Shown here piece by piece: positions 13,130-18,122 of a DNA stretch of 18,122 nucleotides. The notes under the pieces were generated by a model. It was not told the origin of the DNA, did no database searches, and saw nothing but the letters and a program-made list of their open reading frames with translations. A program made the translations under genes and the position numbers. Source of the stretch: Bacteriovoracaceae bacterium UBA7695 (GTDB lineage: Bacteria > Bdellovibrionota > Bacteriovoracia > Bacteriovoracales > Bacteriovoracaceae); NCBI GenBank assembly GCA_002482685.1, contig DLGL01000076.1, positions 32,119 through 50,240 on the forward strand, given 5' to 3'. Each line of letters begins with the position of its first letter. Positions within the stretch are counted from its first letter, which is position 1.

Positions 13130-14305
13130 ATGGACTTCTCTTTTCAACCCGAATTATTAGCTGAATACGGACTCACTCTGAGCTCTGAGCAGCATGAACT
13201 TAACCGCGGCACAACCGTGGTGGTGGGTATGTCTGGTGGAGTTGACTCTTCAGTTGTGGCACTCCTGACAAAACTTCAAGGGTACAAAGTTATCGGATTA
13301 TTCATGAAAAACTGGGATGAGACCAATCCTGATGGCTCTTGCCCGGCCGATCATGATTACCAGGATGTCATCAAAGTGTGTGAGAAATTAGATATTCCAT
13401 ACTACTCGGTAAACTTTGTTAAAGAATATTGGGATGGGGTTTTCGAAGAGTTCTTGAGTGACTACCGAAATGGTTTTACACCAAACCCGGATGCGCTTTG
13501 TAACCGTGAAATTAAATTTAAAGTTTTCTTCAAAAAAGCTCGTCTCCTGGGAGCTGATTTCTTGGCAACCGGGCATTACTGCCAGCTCGAGGGAGCTCAC
13601 CTGGCAAAGGCGGTTGATCGGAATAAAGACCAAACTTATTTCCTCTATGCAGTTCAAAAAGAAGTATTTAAGAACGTGCTTTTTCCTATCGGTCATTTAC
13701 CAAAACCGAAGGTTCGTGAGCTGGCCGTAAAATTTGATCTGGCCACCAAGGCCAAGAAAGATTCAACCGGCATTTGTTTTATCGGTGAGAGGAATTTCAA
13801 AGATTTTCTTTCTCAATACGTGAAAGGGCAGAAAGGAAACTTCGTCGACCTGAAAGGAAAAATCCTTGGAAGCCATGATGGAGTTTGCTTCTACACTCTT
13901 GGCCAGCGCAAGGGCATGGGCATAGGCGGACCAGGGGAAGCATGGTTTGTGGTTGGTAAAAATTTTGATAAAAACGAAGTGATTCTCGCTCAGGGAGATG
14001 ACCATCCCGCTCTCTATGCTGATGGTCTGACTGCCGTTGAGCTTAACTGGCTCTCAGAGGCTCCGGTGGGGACTTTTAACTGCAAGGCCAAGGTTCGCTA
14101 CCGTCAGGAAGAGCAGCCTTGTAGTGTTACAGTGGAAGAGGGAAGAGTGCGTGTTGTGTTTGATGAACCTCAACGGGCCATGACTCCAAGGCAGTCTATT
14201 GTGTTTTATAAGGATCAACTTTGTCTGGGTGGGGGGATTATTTCTGAAGTGGCCCCTAATTATTTTGAATTGGGCCTGGGTCTACCAAAGATCGCGGCGG
14301 TTTAA
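13130..14305 (+). CDS. mnmA: tRNA-specific 2-thiouridylase MnmA
   Basis: A 391-residue protein with every MnmA hallmark. The PP-loop is VVGMSGGVDSS (31-41). NPDALCNREIKF (119-130) carries Asp121 and catalytic Cys124. LATGHYC follows at 145-151, DQTYFLY at 167-173, and STGICFIGE (212-220) with Cys216. The central domain has YTLGQRKGMGIGG. The end has PQRAMTPRQSIVFY and CLGGGII. It adenylates U34 and transfers sulfur to give s2U34 in tRNA Lys, Glu and Gln, in the cytoplasm. Compared with Escherichia coli MnmA there is an N-terminal extension of about 20-25 residues before the PP-loop. No ribosome binding site precedes the ATG, but a promoter-like pair does, so the mRNA may be leaderless. The 3' end overlaps the convergent Cys-rich gene by 24 bp. 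Confidence 0.97.
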   Translation: MDFSFQPELLAEYGLTLSSEQHELNRGTTVVVGMSGGVDSSVVALLTKLQGYKVIGLFMKNWDETNPDGSCPADHDYQDVIKVCEKLDIPYYSVNFVKEYWDGVFEEFLSDYRNGFTPNPDALCNREIKFKVFFKKARLLGADFLATGHYCQLEGAHLAKAVDRNKDQTYFLYAVQKEVFKNVLFPIGHLPKPKVRELAVKFDLATKAKKDSTGICFIGERNFKDFLSQYVKGQKGNFVDLKGKILGSHDGVCFYTLGQRKGMGIGGPGEAWFVVGKNFDKNEVILAQGDDHPALYADGLTAVELNWLSEAPVGTFNCKAKVRYRQEEQPCSVTVEEGRVRVVFDEPQRAMTPRQSIVFYKDQLCLGGGIISEVAPNYFELGLGLPKIAAV

Positions 14306-14497
14306 ATCTAATTTGTCGTTTTTCTCAGAAGTCCTGTTTTTTGCTTCAAATCCACTACAATCACCCATACCGGCACTGGCCACTACCTTTGAAGGCATGT
14401 CCTTGCATTTGATCCCAAATTGCTTGCAACCATTTGGAATCTTTGGATCCCAGGTAACAAAGTAGTGCTTACATTGAGTGCAGTTTGGTTTACTCAT
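14282..14497 (-). CDS. Small Cys-rich, probably metal-binding protein
   Basis: A 71-residue protein with CTQCKHYFVTWDP (6-18), GCKQFGIKCKDMPSKVV (23-39) and DCSGFEAK (46-53). The five Cys at 6, 9, 24, 31 and 47 suggest a zinc or Fe-S site. The spacing resembles a small conserved bacterial family I have seen only as hypothetical proteins, and I cannot name it. No signal peptide. TAAAAT lies exactly 6 bp upstream of the ATG and there is no Shine-Dalgarno sequence. The 3' end overlaps mnmA by 24 bp on the opposite strand. Confidence 0.7.
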   Translation of the reverse strand: MSKPNCTQCKHYFVTWDPKIPNGCKQFGIKCKDMPSKVVASAGMGDCSGFEAKNRTSEKNDKLDLNRRDLW

Positions 14498-14503
14498 ATG
14501 TCT

Positions 14504-14509
14504 ATTTTA
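14504..14509 (-). promoter_or_regulatory. Candidate -10 box of the Cys-rich gene
   Basis: Reads TAAAAT on the minus strand, five of six matches, 6 bp before the ATG. The -35 position reads TAGCAA, a poor match. Confidence 0.35.
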
Positions 14510-14529
14510 GTAAATCCTGCTCCTCGTTG

Positions 14530-14571
14530 CTACCCGGTAGAAATCACCTAATCAGGCACCTGAGGGGTGCC
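14530..14571. promoter_or_regulatory. Two inverted repeats in the intergenic region
   Basis: CTACC-C-GGTAG at 14530-14540 is an odd-centred palindrome, too tight for an RNA hairpin and so more like a protein-binding site. GGCACC-TGAGG-GGTGCC at 14555-14571 could form a 6-bp RNA hairpin but lacks a T-run. They lie 30-75 bp upstream of the Cys-rich gene. Apart from these and the structured element downstream, I see nothing in 14498-14650. Confidence 0.3.
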
Positions 14572-14655
14572 CAACTTCTGACAGGCTTATAAGGTTTACA
14601 CGTCCAACCTGAATTCCCACTAGATTATCTGAATATGGATTTTAATAGGTCTATA

Positions 14656-14739
14656 GCACAGCGCAGCTGGTGCCAAAGGGAAACCATTTGGCCGGCATTA
14701 GGTGTGCACTACAGTTAATGTTGACCGTTTGTTGAAACG
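14656..14739 (+). ncRNA. Candidate structured leader RNA upstream of the small acidic protein
   Basis: GCACA (14656-14660) pairs with TGTGC (14703-14707) and encloses a hairpin. That hairpin has GCTG (14666-14669) with CGGC (14693-14696, one G-U), GCCAAA (14672-14677) with TTTGGC (14687-14692), and GG with CC across a one-base bulge, capped by a GAAA tetraloop. A second hairpin, CGTTT-GTTG-AAACG (14726-14739), ends 6 bases before the AAGG of the next gene. The layout is that of a cis-acting leader or a small RNA. I could not match it to a known riboswitch consensus. Confidence 0.35.
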
Positions 14740-14754
14740 CTAAAAAAGGTGAAT

Positions 14755-15069
14755 ATGAGAGTGTCTGGAAAAGAAATGAGTCAAAAATCAAATGTCCTGG
14801 CCCTCTTTGGATCAGTTCAAGATGGATTACTAGAGCAAGGGCCTGACCCACTCCAGGAACTCCTAAATGAAGCTGAGGCCGAGGCCTGGGATGAGCTTCA
14901 AGAGGAAATCGAAGCTCCAAAGGCGAGGGCAGCGCGCATTCTCGTGACTGAATCCCAATTCCCGGATCAATCACTTTTTATGCTTGAAAAACAACTGGCC
15001 CAACTCAATGAGAGTGTTGCCCGTTTAAGTTTTTACCTTTCTGATTTAGATGATTTGCTTCCGCGCTAA
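14755..15069 (+). CDS. Small acidic protein, unknown function
   Basis: 104 residues from the ATG at 14755, with AAGG five bases upstream; an ATG at 14776 (97 residues) is a weaker alternative. The middle (DPLQELLNEAEAEAWDELQEE) is strongly acidic and helical. The C-terminal third (LFMLEKQLAQLNESVARLSF) has heptad-like hydrophobic spacing, so a short coiled coil is likely. No Cys, signal peptide or membrane segment. It is preceded by the candidate structured leader and followed by the tRNA gene on the same strand. I recognise no family. Confidence 0.6.
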   Translation: MRVSGKEMSQKSNVLALFGSVQDGLLEQGPDPLQELLNEAEAEAWDELQEEIEAPKARAARILVTESQFPDQSLFMLEKQLAQLNESVARLSFYLSDLDDLLPR

Positions 15070-15129
15070 ATTCATCTGGACAAACAACTACCAAATCCCT
15101 TAATTTATAGGCTCACTTTTTCCTCAAGT

Positions 15130-15215
15130 GCCCAGGTGGCGAAATGGCAGACGCACTACCTTGAGGTGGTAGCACTGTAAAAAGTATGCTGGTTCAAGTC
15201 CAGTCCTGGGCACCA
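15130..15215 (+). tRNA. tRNA-Leu, anticodon GAG
   Basis: The acceptor arm GCCCAGG pairs with CCTGGGC (15205-15211), followed by discriminator A and an encoded CCA. The anticodon arm is CTACC-TTGAGGT-GGTAG with anticodon GAG, which reads CTC/CTT Leu codons. There is a long variable arm as in class II tRNAs, and the T-arm is CTGG-TTCAAGT-CCAG. The whole closely resembles Escherichia coli tRNA-Leu(GAG). Six T follow the CCA and may end transcription. No neighbouring tRNA is present. Confidence 0.96.
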
Positions 15216-15286
15216 TTTTTTAAGACTTTTATTTCGATAGAGGCTTAAAATTTGAAGTTTCAAAATCCTCAAACTCTTTAAAGAAA

Positions 15287-15676
15287 TTAATCAATTTTGC
15301 ATTCCACAACGAGACTAATTTTTGTGGCCTGTTCAGTTAAGCTGCCTTTGAGCTGAGTTACCCCTTCCCCTCCGTAAACAATTGCCTGTTCAGATGTTGA
15401 GCAGTCTTGAGACATGCAGATTTGCACCTGAACGATCTGTCTATTAGTCCAAGGTATGATCCATGTCACAACGGCCTTGCCTTGTATGTTTTGATGATAA
15501 GCTTCTCCAACAACTTTTCCAGATTGTTGAATATAATTTCTTAAACCAACACCTTTGGCTTGATTGATGATTGTCCCGTCATCTGAAAAGTTTGTTAGGT
15601 CACAGCGGGCCACCGGATTTAAAGCGTAGGCATTTATTGTCAGGAGAAAGATAAAAAGACTAATCAAAGATTTCAC
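15287..15676 (-). CDS. Small exported protein, unknown function
   Basis: 129 residues from a GTG at 15676 with AAGGAAG upstream. Residues 1-18 are a signal peptide with probable cleavage after Ala-Tyr-Ala. The mature protein has four Cys (near 25, 87, 92 and 126), which could make two disulfides, and alternating hydrophobic residues that suggest a beta-rich domain. An ATG one frame off (15678-15676) overlaps the GTG and is directly followed by TGA. I recognise no family. It is divergent from the toxin-like gene at 15816. Confidence 0.68.
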   Translation of the reverse strand: MKSLISLFIFLLTINAYALNPVARCDLTNFSDDGTIINQAKGVGLRNYIQQSGKVVGEAYHQNIQGKAVVTWIIPWTNRQIVQVQICMSQDCSTSEQAIVYGGEGVTQLKGSLTEQATKISLVVECKID

Positions 15677-15785
15677 ATTGCTTCCTTGGTTTTAAGCTAA
15701 TTTTCTAGAAACTATCAATCTTTTATCAATATTTCTAATGTCTTTTAGCGGCGCAAAGACCTGATATTTTATTAAAAGGCTCAAG

Positions 15786-15797
15786 CTTTGGCCAAAG
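15786..15797. promoter_or_regulatory. Perfect 12-bp palindrome
   Basis: CTTTGGCCAAAG lies 18 bp upstream of the ATG of the toxin-like gene and within the divergent region shared with the small exported gene. Position and symmetry fit an operator; no regulator gene is nearby. Confidence 0.3.
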
Positions 15798-15815
15798 ACG
15801 ACCGACACGATAACT

Positions 15816-16658
15816 ATGGTGCGAGCTCCTACAGCCATATTTATGCTTTTTTTTCTCGTCTTAAGCCCATTGTGGGGCCAGGAATGTTTCATCCCTATTG
15901 AGTCGCAAGAGGATTTTGAAGCAGCTTTCAATTGCAAAGCCGCGGACGAAACCTTCAGTTCACCTGTCAAGAGTGGAAATCTTCAGAAAATTATTACTCA
16001 AATGAAACTCTATCCTGTGTACACAGCTGCTGGAAAATTCCACAAATTTATCACCATCGATGGCCCCTTTAAAAAAGGTCGCGTCCTTGTTGGTAAACCA
16101 GGGATGGATCCGGATAAAGTACGCTCGTCCTTCGCTGATTATGATGTCTATAATTCAAATCACTACCGCGCCGATCTTAGTTGTTTTGCCTCTCACCAAC
16201 AAGGGGCCATTCCTAATGAGATCGATGTCGTTAGGTGTGTGGATGAGATCGTTCACAAAGCCCTGGAGAAACATGAAATCAAAAAAATTAAAATTGTTAG
16301 TGTGAAAAAAATGCTCATGATTTACAAAGAAAGCTCAGGCCTGTTTGATACACTTTCTCAGTGCTCGGGCGGGCAGGATTTAACTTTCTTCGAGGGTAAG
16401 GTTTATAATAAAAATGATATGGGCAATTTCATCTGGGGTGCCATCCTGGAGCGATTGAAGGTTAGTGATACTATCAAAAGAAGTGCCAGCACTTTAGATG
16501 GCTATGTAAATTCCGGGAGAAGAAATCAAGGTTTTTTTAAATCGACACATCTCTTGGGAGATCATCCAAAAGATCAAAAGGCGATATTTGACGGGGCCAG
16601 GTGGATGAGGCGGGTTGCAGACAAAAAACCTTTTTCCTATCAAGTGAAAACTCAATGA
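15816..16658 (+). CDS. Exported protein with a polymorphic-toxin-type-44-like C-terminal region
   Basis: A 280-residue protein. Residues 1-21 are a signal peptide (MVRAPTAIF, then a hydrophobic run), with cleavage probably after Trp-Gly. A long central part has several Cys. From about residue 190 the sequence reads FFEGKVYNKNDMGNFIWGAI and ends GDHPKDQKAIFDGARW. This resembles the pattern I associate with the polymorphic toxin type 44 domain: an aromatic/Asp segment, Gly-Asn-Phe...Gly, then DxPxDQxAIxxG. No Shine-Dalgarno sequence is visible before the ATG. The stop overlaps the next start as ATGA, so the two exported proteins are probably translated together. No obvious cytoplasmic immunity gene is adjacent, which argues for an effector or enzyme rather than a classical toxin-immunity pair. 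Confidence 0.5.
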   Translation: MVRAPTAIFMLFFLVLSPLWGQECFIPIESQEDFEAAFNCKAADETFSSPVKSGNLQKIITQMKLYPVYTAAGKFHKFITIDGPFKKGRVLVGKPGMDPDKVRSSFADYDVYNSNHYRADLSCFASHQQGAIPNEIDVVRCVDEIVHKALEKHEIKKIKIVSVKKMLMIYKESSGLFDTLSQCSGGQDLTFFEGKVYNKNDMGNFIWGAILERLKVSDTIKRSASTLDGYVNSGRRNQGFFKSTHLLGDHPKDQKAIFDGARWMRRVADKKPFSYQVKTQ

Positions 16659-17428
16659 AGTCGCTAATCGTTTTTCTGTTAGTTTTTATTTCAACAAAGA
16701 CTAGTGCAGAGATTTGTGCCGAAGATACACTCTTACCCGAATCTGTTCAGCACCTCACACAAGATTACCTCAAAACAACCCCACCAGCGGAAATTAATTT
16801 CTCCTTACAGCCTGATGGAACATTTAATTTGAGTATGGTTGTAGAATTTCCACTCGAGGCGGATCCCAGGGCCATTATGAAAGAATTGATTGATCCGGAA
16901 AACATTATCAAAAATAGTAATCTTACAAAAGAAGTGACGTTGGCGCCGAATAGTAAAATTAAAAAGTTTCAGGCTTCTGATAAGCCAGAGCCAGTTTTTT
17001 CAAAGAACTGCAAAAGTTTTTCATGTGCAACTACAAAATCAAATTGTCACTTGCCATCAATATCCGCACGCCTTGTAGAATACAAGTGCTCTATGGATCT
17101 GGCCCATAAGAAAACAAGCGAACTTTTCTTTTCTGGGGAATCTAATTACATATGCCATAAATCTGCTTCAAAGAATCTCTGTACGATGAGTTTTACCGGT
17201 AGACCCAAACCCATAGATTTAATGGTCCTTTCCCGAAGTTCCTCGCAACTGGCCATCGCCGGCGCTGTAGAAACTGCAATGGGAATTATGAAGCAGGTTC
17301 ATCCTTTTGCAAAAGACAAGGTCCATCTTAAAAAGCTCTTTGGAAATGTAGAAAAAAACTTTTATCCAAAAACACTGGATGAGTACAAAGTTTCTCCAAG
17401 AAAATCTCTGGCGGTGGAATATAAGTGA
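16655..17428 (+). CDS. Exported protein, unknown function
   Basis: 257 residues from the ATG at 16655, which overlaps the upstream stop. An upstream frame from 16601 would add 18 residues ahead of a complete signal peptide and is rejected. Residues 1-18 are the signal peptide, cleaved probably after Thr-Ser-Ala. The mature protein has six or more Cys, for example in KNCKSFSCATTKSNCH, so disulfides are likely and the place is the periplasm or outside. The start-stop overlap with the toxin-like gene suggests a partner. Four bases separate its stop from the convergent gene. Family not recognised. Confidence 0.68.
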   Translation: MKSLIVFLLVFISTKTSAEICAEDTLLPESVQHLTQDYLKTTPPAEINFSLQPDGTFNLSMVVEFPLEADPRAIMKELIDPENIIKNSNLTKEVTLAPNSKIKKFQASDKPEPVFSKNCKSFSCATTKSNCHLPSISARLVEYKCSMDLAHKKTSELFFSGESNYICHKSASKNLCTMSFTGRPKPIDLMVLSRSSSQLAIAGAVETAMGIMKQVHPFAKDKVHLKKLFGNVEKNFYPKTLDEYKVSPRKSLAVEYK

Positions 17429-17432
17429 AATT

Positions 17433-17939
17433 CTATTTTCTCTCGGCTTCAAGCTTATAGCCATTTAAAACCGGAATCTTACTGATAAATTTTATATTGA
17501 CTCTCATCCATCCAACACCTGGGATAAAGGGGTGATAGATAAGATTAATTTTAGTTTTCTTATTAGTGGGTAAGACTTCGAGAAAGTAAGCGTCTTTGAG
17601 CTGTCCCACCGATTCTCTTTTTACAAAACGAAGCCTGGCCTTTGGAATCTCCATGGATTTTTTTTGTTCTAGTTTCTTGTAGCCAGCCTCAGTCTTAAAC
17701 TCCAAAGGGAATTCCATTACCGTTTTGCCATTGAGAAATTTCTCAGGCACTGGTACCAGGGATTTTTTCTTTATATCGTAGTTCATCTGAACTTTGAAAA
17801 TGTCTTTGTTTGGAAGGACTTTGATCACAAGGGATCCCTTCGTGTGAAGTTTGCCGGGTGAGACTTTATATTCTACAGCTTCTTGAGAATAAAGTCGGGG
17901 ACCAAAAAAGATAAGTGTTACTAACAAAAGGTAGCGCAT
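17433..17939 (-). CDS. Exported protein, unknown function
   Basis: 168 residues from the ATG at 17939; a TTG at 17960 would add seven residues before the signal peptide and is less likely. Residues 1-18 are a signal peptide (MRYLLLVTLIFF, cleavage near Tyr-Ser). The mature protein is very basic (many Lys), has no Cys, and reads as alternating strands, for example VKLHTKG-type and FIPGVGWMRVNIKFI segments. It may be a small beta-sandwich. No close ribosome binding site. It is convergent with the exported protein at 16655. Function unknown. Confidence 0.62.
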   Translation of the reverse strand: MRYLLLVTLIFFGPRLYSQEAVEYKVSPGKLHTKGSLVIKVLPNKDIFKVQMNYDIKKKSLVPVPEKFLNGKTVMEFPLEFKTEAGYKKLEQKKSMEIPKARLRFVKRESVGQLKDAYFLEVLPTNKKTKINLIYHPFIPGVGWMRVNIKFISKIPVLNGYKLEAERK

Positions 17940-18070
17940 AACCCAGTCTAGTTCAGGCAATGAGTAGAATACAAGACTCCTTGAAGATTAGTTGACCGCG
18001 ACAGTAAGGGATGAGAGGAGTAGTGGCAGTCAATTAATATTAAAAGCATTTCTTTTTCCTCAGAGTCTTT

Positions 18071-18076
18071 TATAAT
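18071..18076 (+). promoter_or_regulatory. Perfect -10 box near the right edge
   Basis: TATAAT in the context TTTTATAATAAG, 11 bp before the ATG at 18088. No strong -35 was seen. The stretch 17940-18070 holds nothing else I can name. Confidence 0.4.
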
Positions 18077-18087
18077 AAGTGTAATTA

Positions 18088-18122
18088 ATGAAATCTTATT
18101 TTTTAAAGCTCGTCCCTATTGC
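18088..18122 (+). CDS. Probable start of an exported protein (cut by the right edge)
   Basis: An ATG downstream of a TATAAT box opens a frame MKSYFLKLVPI that continues to the window end. The basic start followed by hydrophobic residues looks like the beginning of a signal peptide. Only 11 codons are visible, so this is tentative. Confidence 0.35.
   Translation, partial: MKSYFLKLVPI

Noticed and set aside
14640..14710. A second tRNA or tRNA fragment
   Set aside because: GCGCAGCTGGT resembles a D-arm, but no anticodon arm, T-arm with TTC, or acceptor pairing follows.
15130..15215. tRNA-Leu as an integration site for a genomic island
   Set aside because: No integrase gene lies next to it and I found no copy of the tRNA 3' end elsewhere in the window, although the next 3 kb holds unknown exported genes.
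15692..15970. A 92-codon minus-strand frame opposite the start of the toxin-like gene
   Set aside because: It overlaps the signal peptide coding region of a better supported gene and the divergent control region; no start signal was found.

Overview
This 18.1 kb window reads as ordinary bacterial chromosome: genes are tightly packed on both strands, stop codons often overlap or lie a few bases apart, and a tRNA-Leu is present. Many genes encode exported or lipid-anchored proteins of no recognised family. The mix (inosine-guanosine kinase of the gamma-proteobacterial type, an N-formylglutamate amidohydrolase, an App1-like phosphatase beside a C45-type Ntn-hydrolase, frequent TTG/GTG starts, several start codons without a Shine-Dalgarno sequence) suggests a member of the Bdellovibrionota, perhaps near Bacteriovorax. 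That placement is an inference from gene content, not a search result. I see no transposase, integrase, phage gene or CRISPR array.

Left part (1-5,769). A minus-strand pair encodes an App1-like HAD phosphatase and, one base downstream, a C45/penicillin-acyltransferase-like Ntn-hydrolase that runs off the left edge. An acylphosphatase gene follows on the plus strand. It converges on a three-gene minus-strand operon: a small helical protein, a small secreted protein, and a long coiled coil fused to an Hsp20/alpha-crystallin domain. After an unknown plus-strand gene comes a lipoprotein with a poly-Asn microsatellite.

Middle part (5,740-10,188). A membrane-anchored unknown protein, possibly preceded by a 9-codon leader ORF, converges on an N-formylglutamate amidohydrolase. 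That gene is divergent from gsk across a perfect inverted repeat. gsk is followed without a gap by a putative PD-(D/E)xK-type nuclease.

mnmA region (10,169-14,497). This is the most unusual part. A degenerate ABC-ATPase-like protein is divergent from an MnmA paralogue. The paralogue overlaps an exported M28-peptidase-like protein that has lost most metal ligands, and canonical mnmA follows. The MnmA paralogue replaces the catalytic Asp with Cys, giving a CxxC...C set like that of [4Fe-4S]-dependent tRNA thiolases. Both mnmA copies have a -10-like hexamer exactly 6 bp before an ATG, as expected for leaderless mRNAs. A small Cys-rich protein lies at the end.

Right part (14,498-18,122). A 257-bp intergenic stretch holds a candidate structured leader RNA upstream of a small acidic protein, then tRNA-Leu(GAG). 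A group of exported proteins follows, including one whose C-terminal region resembles the polymorphic toxin type 44 domain, and the likely start of another exported protein at the right edge. All family calls come from reading motifs by eye.
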